Shown: positions 26,049 through 38,526, counted from the first letter of the stretch. The stretch is 64,000 nucleotides of DNA from Vibrio brasiliensis LMG 20546 (GCF_000189255.1 NZ_AEVS01000071.1:124001-188000), one strand, 5' to 3'. A program made the numbers and translations. Notes: a model not told the origin generated them from the letters alone.

Positions 26049-26207
26049 ATGAACAAACTCGTTATGATCCTACTGTGTATCTTCCTACCTCCTTTGGCGG
26101 TGTTTCTTGATAAAGGGTTGAACAAAGACTTCTTAATCAATCTGATTCTGACGTTCTTCTTCTTCATTCCAGGATCAATCCACGCTCTGTGGTTAACTGT
26201 TCGCTAA
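26049..26207 (+). CDS. Pmp3/YqaE-like small membrane protein
   Basis: A 52-residue protein read directly from the sequence: MNKLVMILLCIFLPPLAV, then FLDKGLNKDFLINLILT, then FFFFIPGSIHALWLTVR. Two hydrophobic helices and the LPPLAV and PGSIHALW blocks match the UPF0057/Pmp3 family, which affects membrane potential and salt tolerance in yeast and plants. GGAG lies 12 bases before the ATG, a long spacing. It stands alone between two unrelated genes. Confidence 0.8.
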   Translation: MNKLVMILLCIFLPPLAVFLDKGLNKDFLINLILTFFFFIPGSIHALWLTVR

Positions 26208-26221
26208 ACAGCACTCTCCCC

Positions 26222-26295
26222 GCCTAGTAATTAGGCAACCAATTGCTTCCACCAAAAAAGAGGATGAAATAGTAAGCAGATTGCTCTATCATCCT
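26222..26295 (+). promoter_or_regulatory. Two stem-loops upstream of pyrC
   Basis: GCCTA-GTAAT-TAGGC (26222-26236) follows the Pmp3-like gene. A longer imperfect stem, AGGATGAaaTAG with CTATCATCCT (26261-26295), follows. Neither has a T run. They may end the small transcript or lie in the pyrC leader. Confidence 0.4.
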
Positions 26296-26304
26296 GTCGC
26301 CTAA

Positions 26305-26320
26305 GCGTAAGCGTTTGCCT
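26305..26320. promoter_or_regulatory. PurR-box-like site before pyrC
   Basis: GCGTAAGCGTTTGCCT matches the palindromic PurR operator ACGCAAACGTTTGCGT at 12 of 16 positions, with the central CG kept. It lies about 60 bases before the pyrC ATG. E. coli pyrC is repressed by PurR, so the assignment is plausible but untested. Confidence 0.4.
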
Positions 26321-26381
26321 TCACGGTTTTCGCCAGGTTTAGGCTCCAATCAGACAACTTTTTACAATGGTGGGAGCAAAA

Positions 26382-27410
26382 ATGACAACACTTACGATCA
26401 CACGTCCTGACGACTGGCATGTTCATCTACGTGACGGCGAAGTTCTAAAGGATACCGTGCGAGACATTAGCCGCTACAATGGACGCGCGCTAATCATGCC
26501 TAACACAGTCCCACCTGTTACCGATACCGAAATGGCACTTGCCTACCGTGAACGCATCATGGCAGAGAAGCCAAGTGAGCAGTTTGAGCCATTAATGGCA
26601 CTTTACCTGACTGATAACACAACCCCAGATGAGATTCGTAAAGCTAAAGCATCTGGCGCTGTCGTTGCTGCTAAGCTTTACCCTGCGGGCGCGACAACTA
26701 ACTCAGATTCAGGTGTAACTAACGCTAAGAACATCTACCATGTGCTTGAAGCGATGCAAGAAGTCGGCATGCTACTCCTTGTGCACGGTGAAGTAACTCA
26801 CCACGATGTTGACATCTTTGACCGTGAAAAAGAGTTTCTGGACACCGTTCTCGCGCCAATCGTTAATGACTTCCCTAACCTGAAGATTGTTCTTGAGCAC
26901 ATCACCACGGCTGACGCAGCAAACTTCGTTAAAAACGCCAATGAGAACGTTGCAGCGACAATCACTGCTCACCACCTACTTTTCAACCGCAACCATATGT
27001 TAGTTGGTGGCATCAAGCCGCACTTCTACTGCCTGCCGATTCTTAAGCGCAACACCCACCAGCAAGCGCTGATTGAAGCAGCGACCAGTGGCAGCAAGAA
27101 GTTCTTCCTTGGTACTGACTCAGCACCACACGCGAAAGGCATGAAAGAAGCCGCTTGTGGCTGTGCAGGTTCATACACCGCTCACGCTGCACTAGAACTT
27201 TATACCGAAGTGTTTGAGCAGGAAGGTAAACTCGACAACCTGGAAGCGTTTGCCAGCCACAATGGCCCTGATTTTTACGGTGTACCACGCAACACGGACA
27301 CGGTAACTCTGACTAAACAGGAATGGCCGGTAGCAGAGTCAATGCCATTTGGTAGTGACATTGTTGTGCCAATCCGCGCGGGCGAAACTATTGCCTGGAC
27401 AGTAAAGTAA
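26382..27410 (+). CDS. pyrC: Dihydroorotase
   Basis: A 342-residue zinc amidohydrolase for the third step of pyrimidine synthesis, cyclising carbamoyl aspartate to dihydroorotate. Motifs seen: [10 protein letters not shown] (metal His pair), [27 protein letters not shown] (carbamylated lysine), [20 protein letters not shown] and [14 protein letters not shown]. Length agrees with E. coli PyrC (348). ATG 26382 follows GGGAG; an earlier in-frame start adds five residues. It is a single gene with its own terminator. Confidence 0.95.
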   Translation: MTTLTITRPDDWHVHLRDGEVLKDTVRDISRYNGRALIMPNTVPPVTDTEMALAYRERIMAEKPSEQFEPLMALYLTDNTTPDEIRKAKASGAVVAAKLYPAGATTNSDSGVTNAKNIYHVLEAMQEVGMLLLVHGEVTHHDVDIFDREKEFLDTVLAPIVNDFPNLKIVLEHITTADAANFVKNANENVAATITAHHLLFNRNHMLVGGIKPHFYCLPILKRNTHQQALIEAATSGSKKFFLGTDSAPHAKGMKEAACGCAGSYTAHAALELYTEVFEQEGKLDNLEAFASHNGPDFYGVPRNTDTVTLTKQEWPVAESMPFGSDIVVPIRAGETIAWTVK

Positions 27411-27437
27411 TCTCAACGCGTTACTTAACCTGAAAAC

Positions 27438-27473
27438 AAACAGCCCTCGAGCGATGCATCGAGGGCTGTTTTT
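27438..27473. terminator. Bidirectional intrinsic terminator pyrC / alcohol dehydrogenase
   Basis: AACAGCCCTCGA pairs with TCGAGGGCTGTT around eight bases, with T runs on both strands. Confidence 0.88.
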
Positions 27474-28689
27474 ATTTAGTGCTAGCAGCAATGGCGAGTA
27501 TCAGTTTTTCACACTGCTCCTGCTCCATATATCTGGGCACCGGATAGTTCCAGCGCGCCTCGTGCAGAGACTGCCTGGCCAGCTCGTTGACATGTTCATG
27601 ACGAATATGCTCAAAGTGACTCGGCAAATCCAATGTCTTCTGCAACGTTTTGACATACTCAATTAATGCCTGCGCTTTCTCTCTGTCTGGCGTGTATTGA
27701 TTAGTCAGGTTAAGCGCGGTCGACAACTTGGCCATGTTCGCCTCCGCGGCACACTTTGAAAATTCCAAAACGTGGGGCAGAACCACCGCATTTGCCAGAC
27801 CATGCGGCGTACCATACTTCGCTCCCAACGTATGGGCGATGGCATGCACGTAACCTAAACTCGCTTTAGTGAATGCCAGCCCCGCATAGTATGAGGCTAA
27901 CGCCATATTTTGCCGTGCAGTCGCGTTTTGACCAAACTTAACCGCTTTTTCCAGATTTTCATCAATCAGAGTAATCGCCGCCAGAGCGTAGCGGTCGGTT
28001 TCGGCTGTAGCATTACAGGAGATATAGGCTTCGATAGCATGGGTTAGCGCATCCATACCTGTCTGAGCCGTAATCGGCGCAGGCAGAGCGAGCATTAAAG
28101 AGGGATCAAGCGCCGCAGCGATCGGTACCAGCTTAGGATCCATAACGGGTGTTTTCTGATGGGTTTTGGGATCAGAGACGACCGCAGCCACAGTCACTTC
28201 TGAGCCAGTGCCGGAGGTAGTTGGAATAACGAAAGTCGGTGCGGGTGACTTCCATACTTTAAGCAGGCCAACCAAGCGACGCACAGGTTTGTTATTGGTT
28301 GCGCCGGCAGCAATGACTTTAGCGCAGTCGATCGGAGAACCACCACCAATCGCGACCACACCCTGACACTGTTGCTCGCGATAGATTGCCAGTCCAGCCT
28401 CGACCTGATCATAAGTGGGGTCAGGAAGTACATCACTGTAGATGGCACTATGGACGCCAACCCGCTCGAACTCGAATGCCAGTTTCTTAGCAAAGCCCAG
28501 CTTAACTATGCCCTGATCAGTAACGATCAGAACCTTATCAATCCCCATGATGGAGACGCTATGACAAAGCTGTTTGAGCGCATCTTTACCGATAAACAGG
28601 GTCGGTTTGGAGATAGGCAGAACCTTGGCAGCAATTTTGAGCCCCAACATGTAAAGTCTATGTAGCCAATAGTAGAGCTTCTGTTCCAT
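27472..28689 (-). CDS. Iron-containing alcohol dehydrogenase
   Basis: A 405-residue group III dehydrogenase. Nucleotide-binding and metal motifs are present: GVVAIGGGSPIDCAKVIAAGA, IPTTSGTGSEVTVAAVVSD, TGMDALTHAIEAYIS, and GYVHAIAHTLGAKYGTPHGLANAVVLP with the metal-binding histidines. It has about 20 extra N-terminal residues (YYWLHRLYMLGLKIAAKVL), hydrophobic and possibly membrane-associating, compared with the usual 380. The family oxidises or reduces short-chain alcohols and aldehydes with NAD(P). It stands alone, so the substrate is open. Confidence 0.88.
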   Translation of the reverse strand: MEQKLYYWLHRLYMLGLKIAAKVLPISKPTLFIGKDALKQLCHSVSIMGIDKVLIVTDQGIVKLGFAKKLAFEFERVGVHSAIYSDVLPDPTYDQVEAGLAIYREQQCQGVVAIGGGSPIDCAKVIAAGATNNKPVRRLVGLLKVWKSPAPTFVIPTTSGTGSEVTVAAVVSDPKTHQKTPVMDPKLVPIAAALDPSLMLALPAPITAQTGMDALTHAIEAYISCNATAETDRYALAAITLIDENLEKAVKFGQNATARQNMALASYYAGLAFTKASLGYVHAIAHTLGAKYGTPHGLANAVVLPHVLEFSKCAAEANMAKLSTALNLTNQYTPDREKAQALIEYVKTLQKTLDLPSHFEHIRHEHVNELARQSLHEARWNYPVPRYMEQEQCEKLILAIAASTK

Positions 28690-28783
28690 CAGGTATCTCT
28701 ATTTGATTGAGTTGATATTATTAGCCTAGACTTTACAAAGAGTTATCTCTAGTGTCGCACTCAATTTTTTTGCATTTTGGTGT

Positions 28784-28903
28784 CTAGATATGAGCCAGTA
28801 AACGCCCTACCCAGGTGATCTCGCCAAAAGCGATCAGATCGTAAATGGTAAAAAATATCGCAGAAATTACTGCCAGTTTTAGCAATCGGTATACAACAAA
28901 CAT
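28784..28903 (-). CDS. 39-residue predicted membrane peptide
   Basis: A short frame read by hand: MFVVYRLLKLAVISAIFF then TIYDLIAFGEITWVGRLLAHI and a TAG stop. It has a basic N-terminus, one hydrophobic helix and an amphipathic tail. GGA lies seven bases before the ATG. It sits just downstream of the terminator of the 66-residue gene on the same strand. I do not recognise it; the coding character is supported only by composition and start signals. Confidence 0.45.
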   Translation of the reverse strand: MFVVYRLLKLAVISAIFFTIYDLIAFGEITWVGRLLAHI

Positions 28904-28921
28904 TATTGGTTCCAAAACGTT

Positions 28922-28941
28922 AAAAAGCCGCACTCGGCGGC
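28922..28941 (-). terminator. Intrinsic terminator of the 66-residue gene
   Basis: On the minus strand GCCGCC-GAG-TGCGGC is followed by five Ts, directly after the small acidic protein gene. Confidence 0.75.
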
Positions 28942-28964
28942 TTCTGAATCATTCAAAGTGCAGA

Positions 28965-29165
28965 TTAGTGCACTGGCTTGTCGTTCTTAGCGTAGAACTT
29001 ACCAAAGTACTGTTCTAACACTTCTGGAGTCAACTTGCCTTCTGCTTCAAGCTTCTTCAGCTCTTGAGCAATCGCCTTCTGTTCATCAATCGATGGAAGC
29101 GCCACTTCTGGCTCGTCACCCATTTCCTGAGACATCTGCTCTAGCTCTTTTTCGAAATCACTCAT
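28965..29165 (-). CDS. Small acidic hypothetical protein
   Basis: A 66-residue soluble protein, MSDFEKELEQMSQEMGDEPE then a helix (DEQKAIAQELKKLEAEGKLTPEVLEQYFGKFYA). It is strongly acidic at the N-terminus and predicted mostly helical. No function recognised. It has its own terminator and lies between the chemoreceptor gene and the alcohol dehydrogenase gene. Confidence 0.75.
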   Translation of the reverse strand: MSDFEKELEQMSQEMGDEPEVALPSIDEQKAIAQELKKLEAEGKLTPEVLEQYFGKFYAKNDKPVH

Positions 29166-29236
29166 GATCTCACTTACCTTTTAAAAAACAACTGGGGCTA
29201 AGTTTACCCACTTAGCCCCCTTTATGCCAGTCTGCA

Positions 29237-31150
29237 TCAGAGTTTAAAGCTACCAACCATAGTGTCGAGACGCACTGAAAGTTCTTTCAGCTCAGCACTT
29301 GCTGCAGCAAGCTCTTCCGCGGTTCCTGTGGTCACTTCATTGATCGCATTAATCTCTTCAATATTCTGGTTAATGGTATGGACTACCGTCGACTGCTCTT
29401 CTGTTGCCGTTGCAACCTGAGTGTTTCGGTCAGAGATATCATGGATACGCTCAGAAATGCTCACCAGCACTTCAACCGCTTCATCCGATGCACTCACACC
29501 CTCTCCGGTAACGCTCTTACCCGCTTCCATCGCTGAAACCGCGTCTTTCGCATCACTTTGCAGTTGGTTGATCATCTTCTGAATCTCTTCCGTCGAATCA
29601 GCAGTACGACTGGCCAGATTACGTACCTCATCTGCGACCACAGCAAAACCTCGGCCTTGCTCACCCGCACGTGCCGCTTCAATTGCAGCGTTTAGTGCCA
29701 GCAAGTTAGTCTGCTCAGAGATATCACGAATTACATCCAGAATTGAGCCAATCTCTTGAGTGGTTGAAGCAAGCTGCTCTACTACCTGACCTGTATTCTC
29801 AATGTCTAACGCCAGACGGCTGATTGCATCTTTCGCTTTCGACACGACATCCTGACCCACCTGGGTATTATCAGACGCTTGCGACGCTGTATCCGCTGCT
29901 GTCGCAGCATTACTCGCAATCTCACTAATGGTTGCACCCATCTGATTAATCGCCGTTACAACCTGAATCGTCTGGTCGCGTTGAATCTGACTGTTATCAT
30001 GAGTGGTGTTCGCTTTGCTCGATACACCGTCAGCAGCAGCCTGCAAAGAGTGACTGGTTGATGCCACTTCCTTCATCGACTGATGAATCTTCTCGATAAA
30101 GCCATTGAAGCCTTCAGATAGCTGACCAATCTCATCGCTACCTTTCACCGCGATGCGTTGCGATAAATCACCATCCCCTTTACCAAGGTCGGCAAAGCGT
30201 GAGGCAATTTCGCGAATCGGGCGCGCGATACTGTTTGCAAGGAAGATACCCATAAAGATAAACAGTGCCGCCACAACAATAGTGGTAACCATCATTTGTT
30301 TCGCTACCGCATCAAGATCGGCAAACACTTCATCTACCGGTACCACACCAATAACAAACCAGTTCATTGAAGGGATATAGGTGCTCGCGACAAACACATG
30401 CTCTCCTTCATAGTCAGTCTCAATCAGGTTAAAACCTGATTTATTCAATAGTGCTCCTGACTCTGAACCAAACAGCCCTGATACCGATGACTTAGCTTTG
30501 CTGCTGTCGCGATGGATCTGAACATCGCCATTTGCATCTGCAAGGAATACAAAACCCGTTTTCTCGATAGTAAAACCGTTTAATAATGACACCATGTCGT
30601 CCATAGACTTTGATAGTCCCGACATAGTCAGACCATTGTTAAGCTGGTAGTTAGCGAACATTTTTACGTCGCCGTTAGCTTCCTGGAAAATGCTTACCGA
30701 AGTCTCATTGCCTGATTGTTTGAAGCCAAAGAACCAGCCATCTTGTTGTTGATTGAGCTGACGCAGGAAACCATTCTGGTTCCAGTAATAAGCCGTATTT
30801 CGGTTTGCTACTGACGCATCATTCAGTTGATACTGATTGCGGACGTTATTAAGCTGCTTCACCAGCATTGTTTCTACTTGTGGGGAGATCGAATTAGTAT
30901 CAACCGCTTGTTTAATAAATTCGTTGTTGGCTAGCTGTTTTGCAGCCAGTAAAAGTTGGCTAACTTCGCGGTCAATCTCACTGTTAATCTGCTCTAACAT
31001 CGAAGGCAGTTCGATATCAATCAAGCGGTGTTCTAACACTGCACGCGCTTGCCTCTGAGCCATGACTCCAACAATGATGGTTGAAGCTAATACCGCAAAG
31101 GTAATCCCCGCAACAACCTTCTGTTTGATACTGATTGAGTTCAATTTCAT
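29237..31150 (-). CDS. Methyl-accepting chemotaxis protein
   Basis: A 637-residue chemoreceptor. The first membrane helix is [24 protein letters not shown] periplasmic sensor of about 270 residues with Cache-like features follows ([48 protein letters not shown]). The second helix is [22 protein letters not shown], then HAMP and the cytoplasmic signalling hairpin with the invariant block [23 protein letters not shown] at 31150 was chosen because [11 protein letters not shown] gives the normal basic N-terminus; a TTG at 31201 would add 17 residues. Cache receptors commonly sense amino or organic acids. Confidence 0.92.
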   Translation of the reverse strand: MKLNSISIKQKVVAGITFAVLASTIIVGVMAQRQARAVLEHRLIDIELPSMLEQINSEIDREVSQLLLAAKQLANNEFIKQAVDTNSISPQVETMLVKQLNNVRNQYQLNDASVANRNTAYYWNQNGFLRQLNQQQDGWFFGFKQSGNETSVSIFQEANGDVKMFANYQLNNGLTMSGLSKSMDDMVSLLNGFTIEKTGFVFLADANGDVQIHRDSSKAKSSVSGLFGSESGALLNKSGFNLIETDYEGEHVFVASTYIPSMNWFVIGVVPVDEVFADLDAVAKQMMVTTIVVAALFIFMGIFLANSIARPIREIASRFADLGKGDGDLSQRIAVKGSDEIGQLSEGFNGFIEKIHQSMKEVASTSHSLQAAADGVSSKANTTHDNSQIQRDQTIQVVTAINQMGATISEIASNAATAADTASQASDNTQVGQDVVSKAKDAISRLALDIENTGQVVEQLASTTQEIGSILDVIRDISEQTNLLALNAAIEAARAGEQGRGFAVVADEVRNLASRTADSTEEIQKMINQLQSDAKDAVSAMEAGKSVTGEGVSASDEAVEVLVSISERIHDISDRNTQVATATEEQSTVVHTINQNIEEINAINEVTTGTAEELAAASAELKELSVRLDTMVGSFKL

Positions 31151-31541
31151 ATTCTGCGCCTTTCCAAGCCATTCTACATTCATCGATTTCTTGGTCTGCA
31201 ACCAAGGGGAAACTCCCCAAGCTGCCTTCCCTACATTAGACCCTTTCCATCAGATTAGCATATCGGCAGCGCTCCAGTTTTCTTTATAAATTAATCAATA
31301 AGGTGAGAATTAAGACTTTTTTCTCGCGCGCTATCAGCTATTCAACGTAACTTTGCATAAATGACAACTTGGAAGTGAGATTTTCACCCCCATATTTTAA
31401 CCAACTGAAATACTTACGTTTGTCTGAATGTTAAAATCGCCGACTGCTGATTTATTCATCTCTCGACGAATGAGATGACTTTCACGCGGAACTTTTTCAA
31501 TTCGCGAGCTACTAAGTGAAAAAATGAGGAGAAACAAAATC
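31151..31541. other. Divergent intergenic region, chemoreceptor / moxR
   Basis: About 390 bases holding both promoters. A 7-bp hairpin TCATCTC/GAGATGA lies at 31456-31478 in the likely moxR leader. I see no RNA gene, strong operator or coding frame. Confidence 0.4.
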
Positions 31542-32498
31542 ATGAACTCACACGCTCTACAACACCTGCGCGAATACTTGAACAGCCAAATCATTGGCCA
31601 GAGCGAACTCGTGAACCAGTTACTTGTTGCCTTGCTCGCCGATGGTCACATTCTTGTTGAAGGCCCTCCTGGTCTTGCTAAGACCCGCGCGGTTAAATCT
31701 CTGGCCGATTGCATTGAAGGCGACTTTCACCGCATTCAATTTACTCCAGACCTGCTACCTGCAGATTTGACAGGTACCGATATTTTTCGTCCGGAAACGG
31801 GGGAGTTTAGCTTCCAGCCCGGACCAATCTTCAATTCATTGATTCTTGCCGACGAAATTAACCGCGCACCAGCTAAAGTACAGGCGGCAATGTTAGAAGC
31901 AATGGCAGAAAAGCAGATCACCGCTGGGCGTAAAACCTATCCCCTGCCTCAGCTATTTCTGGTAATGGCAACACAGAACCCGATTGAGCAAGAAGGTACT
32001 TACCCTCTTCCTGAAGCTCAACTAGACCGTTTTCTCATTCATCTCGATGTCAGCTACCCTGATGCCGAAAGTGAACTGGAGATTTTGCGCTTAAATCGTG
32101 GCGAAGCTAAAGGTGAAACAGGTGTTACCCCTCCAAGCCTGTCTCAGGCGGAGATTTTTGCGGCGCGCAAAGCGGTACTAGAGACTCACATGGCGGAATC
32201 CATTGAGCAGTACATTATCCGACTAGTGATGGCAACGCGAGAGCCAGCCAAATATGACACTACACTGGCTCAGTGGTTAGATATGGGTGTCAGTCCCCGT
32301 GCAACTATTGCTCTTGACCGCTGTGCTCGCGCTTATGCATGGCTAAACGGCCGTGATTATGTTTCTCCTCAAGATGTTCAGGCAATGGCATTTCCTGTGT
32401 TACGTCACCGTTTACTACTGAGCTATCAGGCGCAGGCCGAAGGTATTGAGCCGAATCAAGTGATCAATAAGCTACTCTCCTTAGTCGGCAGTGCTTAA
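31542..32498 (+). CDS. MoxR-family AAA ATPase
   Basis: A 318-residue ATPase. Walker A is EGPPGLAKTRAV near residue 40; Walker B is LILADEINRAPAKVQAAMLEAM; sensor 1 is FLVMATQNPIEQEGTYPLPEAQLDRF. MoxR proteins act as chaperones that activate von Willebrand factor A proteins, and the next five genes are the usual partners. GAGGAG lies 12 bases before ATG 31542; an earlier ATG (31524) is possible. First gene of a six-gene operon. Confidence 0.92.
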   Translation: MNSHALQHLREYLNSQIIGQSELVNQLLVALLADGHILVEGPPGLAKTRAVKSLADCIEGDFHRIQFTPDLLPADLTGTDIFRPETGEFSFQPGPIFNSLILADEINRAPAKVQAAMLEAMAEKQITAGRKTYPLPQLFLVMATQNPIEQEGTYPLPEAQLDRFLIHLDVSYPDAESELEILRLNRGEAKGETGVTPPSLSQAEIFAARKAVLETHMAESIEQYIIRLVMATREPAKYDTTLAQWLDMGVSPRATIALDRCARAYAWLNGRDYVSPQDVQAMAFPVLRHRLLLSYQAQAEGIEPNQVINKLLSLVGSA

Positions 32499-32509
32499 GG
32501 CGATTGAGT

Positions 32510-33427
32510 ATGGATAGCAGATTGCCCCCTTACAGCGATGGTGTAAACCTGACTCTTGATGAGCTGCTCTATTACAAACAGCAGTGCATCAAATGGTTGC
32601 CGCCGGGCAAGAGTTTATGGTCGCAGATGCTCGGTCAACATCAGAGTCGTCAGCTTGGGCGGGGGATGGACTTTAGCGAGGTTCGTCAGTATCAGGCAGG
32701 CGACGATATTCGCACCATCGACTGGCGAGTAACGGCCAGAACGGGTAAGCCGCACACTAAGCTTTTTTCAGAAGAACGCGAGAAACCAATCGTGTTGTAT
32801 ATCGATCTGTCGAGCAGCATGATGTTTGGTTCGACGCTGATGCTTAAATCGGTTCAGGTTGCTCATATGGCTAGCCTGATTGCCTGGCTCAGTGTTACCG
32901 AGCAGGATCGTGTTGGTGCTGTTATTGATACTGGCAACCAATTGGTTGAGCTCAAACCTACAGCAAGGCATAAAGGTGCATTAGCGGTAATCCAATCTCT
33001 GGTCAGCTTACATCAACAGCAATTAAAACAGCGCGCAAATAGTGAATACGGTTTAGAAATGGGCTTACGCGCCGTTGCACGTCTGTGCCCAAAAGGAAGT
33101 GAGATCATTGTACTGAGTGATTTCTCACGCTTTACGCCTGAACTAGAGCCTCAGCTTAGCCGACTAAACCAGCACAACCGCGTAAGACTGGTACAGATTG
33201 TCGATCCGCTCGAACGAGGTGAGACCAAGTTTCGCGGCAGCGAACAAGTCTCCGATCAAACTAAAACGTTATGGCTAGATTTTTCATCAACTAAAACCCG
33301 CCAAGGTATTGGGCAGGCTTTCGAACAACAGCAGCACTACCTCCAACAACTCACACAAAAAATGGGTATCAGTTTTTCAACGCTCTCTAGCGATGCTGCT
33401 CTTACTCAACAAATACATGGATTTTAA
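32510..33427 (+). CDS. DUF58 protein of the Bat operon
   Basis: A 305-residue protein with the DUF58 signature RQYQAGDDIRTIDWRVTARTGKPHTKLFSEEREKPIVLYIDLSSSM interrupted into a VWA-like domain. The DLSSSM stretch is a MIDAS-like DxSxS. This family is always paired with MoxR ATPases. ATG 32510 follows AAGG; a TTG six bases earlier is an alternative. It starts 11 bases after moxR. Confidence 0.88.
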   Translation: MDSRLPPYSDGVNLTLDELLYYKQQCIKWLPPGKSLWSQMLGQHQSRQLGRGMDFSEVRQYQAGDDIRTIDWRVTARTGKPHTKLFSEEREKPIVLYIDLSSSMMFGSTLMLKSVQVAHMASLIAWLSVTEQDRVGAVIDTGNQLVELKPTARHKGALAVIQSLVSLHQQQLKQRANSEYGLEMGLRAVARLCPKGSEIIVLSDFSRFTPELEPQLSRLNQHNRVRLVQIVDPLERGETKFRGSEQVSDQTKTLWLDFSSTKTRQGIGQAFEQQQHYLQQLTQKMGISFSTLSSDAALTQQIHGF

Positions 33428-33429
33428 GA

Positions 33430-33903
33430 ATGAGCAACGAGACTCAACAATCACTTTTACCTCTTAACCCTATGCACCTTCCTGAGCCACCATCATGGTT
33501 GCCTTTAGCTTGGGGATGGTGGGCGACCATTGCAGCCGCTTTGACGCTATTGCTTGCGACCTGGCTATTCATTCGATGGAACAAAAAGAGACTTGCCCCC
33601 AAGAAAACGGCACTGCGCCTGCTTGCCCGTGGAGAAAAACCCTCGGAGGCGATTGAGTTGGTGAGACAAGCCGCACTGTGTTACTTCCCCCGTGAGGAGA
33701 TTGCCCAACTGACGGGAAGAGAGTGGTATGCATTTCTTGATAGCCAGGCGACAGGTTCTCGTTTTGGCGATAACTATGATCTATGGCAGCAAGCGCTATA
33801 CAGCTCTCAGCCAGTAGACAATGCAGCGGAACTCATTCAGCATTGCAGTGACTGGGTAGAGCAAGCGCTGCCACCGAAAAGAAGGAGAGCGTCGCGTGGC
33901 TAA
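33430..33903 (+). CDS. DUF4381 membrane protein
   Basis: A 157-residue protein with one membrane segment (WWATIAAALTLLLATWLFI, about residues 30-48) and a cytosolic helical tail ending AALCYFPREEIAQLTGREWYAFLDSQ. This matches DUF4381, found between DUF58 and BatA genes. It overlaps batA by eight bases. Confidence 0.82.
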   Translation: MSNETQQSLLPLNPMHLPEPPSWLPLAWGWWATIAAALTLLLATWLFIRWNKKRLAPKKTALRLLARGEKPSEAIELVRQAALCYFPREEIAQLTGREWYAFLDSQATGSRFGDNYDLWQQALYSSQPVDNAAELIQHCSDWVEQALPPKRRRASRG

Positions 33904-34856
33904 CATCAGCTTCGTCTGGTGGTGGGTCTTATTGCTGGCACCACTGCCACTATTGATCTATTTTTTGCTACCGAGCGTCACAGCATCAACGCCTATTCGC
34001 TTGCCTTATCTGCCACAGTCAAATAGTGGTAAGGCGCCGAAAAACAATGTAGCGAAACTGCTCGCGACACTGTTTTGGCTCAGTCTGCTTGCCGCCGCCG
34101 CTAGACCCGTTTGGTACGGAGAACCGGTTACCACTCAACCAAAACATCGCGACCTGATGTTAGTGGTCGATCTTTCCTACTCGATGAGTCAAAAAGATAT
34201 GCTCAGCCAAGACGACTACATTGACAGGCTAACCGCCGTTAAGAAAGTCGTTTCTGACTTCGCGCAGCAGCGTGAGGGTGACCGACTCGGACTGGTACTG
34301 TTTGCCGATCACGCCTATCTGCAAACACCGTTAACCCTTGATAGAAACACGATTGCCAAGCAAGTGGAATCTCTGGTTCTGCGTCTTATCGGAGATAAAA
34401 CCGCGATTGGCGAAGGGATAGGTTTGGCGACCAAAACCTTTATCGATAGCGATGCGCCGCAACGTGTGATGATCCTGCTCAGCGACGGTAGTAATACTTC
34501 CGGCGTTCTTGACCCGATTGAAGCCGCCAAAATTGCCAAAAAGTACAACGCAACTATCTACACCATAGGGGTTGGGGCTGGTGAAATGATGGTGAAAGAG
34601 TTCTTTATGACTCGCAAGGTCAACACTGCTAAAGATCTTGATGAAAACACCTTACAAGAGATTGCAGATCTCACCGGCGGGCAGTATTTCCGTGCACGTA
34701 ATGCCGATGAACTGGCAACCATCTATGACACCATCAATAGCCTGGAGCCAGTCAGTAACGCAACACAAGTCTGGCGACCGCAGAAAGAGTGGTTTGGCTT
34801 GCCGCTTACCATTGCCTTATTAAGCTTTTCACTGCTGCTAGTCCTAAGGAGAGATC

Positions 34857-34864
<8 letters not shown>
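33896..34864 (+). CDS. batA: BatA-like VWA-domain membrane protein
   Basis: A 322-residue protein with two N-terminal membrane segments, a VWA domain and one C-terminal membrane segment. The MIDAS motif DLSYSM near residue 92 is intact, with later TPLTLD and SDGSNTSG elements. GTG 33896 is the start, with AAGGAGAG at good spacing. Bat proteins have been linked to aerotolerance and stress in Bacteroides and Leptospira; their molecular role is unsettled. It overlaps batB by eight bases. Confidence 0.88.
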
Positions 34865-36724
<1,860 letters not shown>

Positions 36725-36731
<7 letters not shown>

Positions 36732-38365
36732 TGAATAGATCAATCAAACAATATATTTTCAGCTTAATCGCTGTGCTGTTTGCACTGATGAGCCCGTTAG
36801 CATTAGCCACCAATATTACGGCAACAGTCAGTACCAACAAGGTGGTCAAGAATCAGGTATTCCAGCTAAGAATCGTGGTCGATGCTAAAGTCTCTTCTGA
36901 TGCGCTCGACCTTTCTGTGCTTGAAAAAGACTTCTTTGTCGGCAGACCAAACTTTGGCAGTTCGATGAACTTCATTAATGGTAAACGCTCTAATCGCAGT
37001 GAATGGAATGTCTCGTTAGCCGCTCAGCGTTTAGGTATCGCTACCATACCGAGTTTTACTGTCGATGGCGTCTCGTCACAGCCAATATCGATTCAGGTAT
37101 CAGTTGATAACAACCAGCCAGATGTTAATGATTTAGTAGAGTTACAGAGTAACCTCAGCAAAACCACGCTTTACCCGAATGAAAACGCGTTGTTAACTAC
37201 TCGATTGATCGTCAAGGCGGATCCACGGAGATTACAAAACCCAAACATTATTGCGCCAAAAGCTCAAGGCATTGCGCTTAAACCGATTGGCGAACCAAAC
37301 CAATATCAAGCAGTGGTGGATGGCGTCGAGGTGACAGTCGTCGATCAGAGCTACAACATCACAGCTGAGAAAGCGGGTCAGTTCTCCCTTTCAGGTATCG
37401 GTTTTAAAGGCAGCGTAGTGTATGGGGATAATCGCACGGGTACCACGAAACTGGTTTCAGCCGATACGCCAGCAAAACAGTTCCAGGTTTCAGTGAAACC
37501 AATCCCAAGTGACTATCAGGGACAATGGCTTCCAGCCTCTTCGTTGACTCTCTCACAACAGTGGCGTGACTCTGCAGGTCAGGAAATTGACCCGTCGACG
37601 CCTTTTAAAACCACGGTTGGCGAGTCTATCACCCGCGAAATCCATCTCGATATTGCCGGACTCGCTTCTGAACAGTTCCCTGATATACAAGTTAGCTACC
37701 CGGGTTCAGTACGTCTCTATCAAGAAAAGCCACAGTTTAACGACCTTGGAAAAGGTGTGACCCGAATGACAGTCAAACAGGTGTTAATTGCTCAACAACA
37801 GGGCGAAGTAAGCCTTAATGATGTCACGCTAAACTGGTGGGACAGTAGCAATCACCGTCAGGATAAAGCGACTCTCAGCGGTCTGAAACTGGATGTGGCG
37901 CCAGCAAGCCTGAACAATAATGAGGTCATTGCGACACCAAACGTACCCGCTACAGAAACGAAAACCATCACTATCTATCAGGCAGGTATCTGGCCATATA
38001 TCGCTGGATTGTTCGCGCTTCTCTGGTTGGTTACTTTAGCTTTGTGGTACCGAGCGAGTAAAACTAAATCAAACATTGAAACCGAGCTGCCTGACAGCCC
38101 GACTCTGGACAAATTGCTTAATGCACTGGCTAATGGAAATAGCGTACAGGCGAATTACCTGCTCAATTGCTGGCTTGATGAACATCCTCAACTGGATCCA
38201 GCGGTTACTGAGAAAATTGAGCAGCAGCGCTCGGCAATGAACCGAAGCGGTTACTCGGACTCAGCAGACAAATGGCAGTCAAAAGAGTTGATCACCTTAC
38301 TCAAAAAAGCCAACAAGTCATCAAACAAACGCTCATCTCACTCAGAAACATTGGCCTCGTTATAA
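36725..38365 (+). CDS. batD: BatD-like protein
   Basis: A 546-residue periplasmic protein with signal peptide ending near SPLALA and one C-terminal membrane segment (IWPYIAGLFALLWLVTLALWY, near residue 425). The body is beta-sandwich-like (NKVVKNQVFQLRIVVDAKVSSDALDLSVLEKDFFVGRP), typical of the BatD family. ATG 36725 has AGGT at five bases; ATG 36731 (TAATG overlap with batB) is equally possible. Last gene of the MoxR/Bat operon, followed by a terminator. Confidence 0.87.
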
Positions 38366-38383
38366 ATCAAGCCAATTGCAATT

Positions 38384-38407
38384 AAGGCAGCCTTTATCGG
38401 CTGCCTT
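38384..38407 (+). terminator. Terminator of the Bat operon
   Basis: AAGGCAGCC pairs with GGCTGCCTT around six bases, followed by a short T-containing stretch (TTGTTAATTT). Confidence 0.7.
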
Positions 38408-38526
38408 GTTAATTTCAGCTTTATAACCCATCAACTTTCCGGTCATTTCGAGACGACAAAATCACTCCTTATTAGTAACAAGATCGATTAGACTGATAGA
38501 AGAGAGTTTTACAAAGGTATCCTGTT

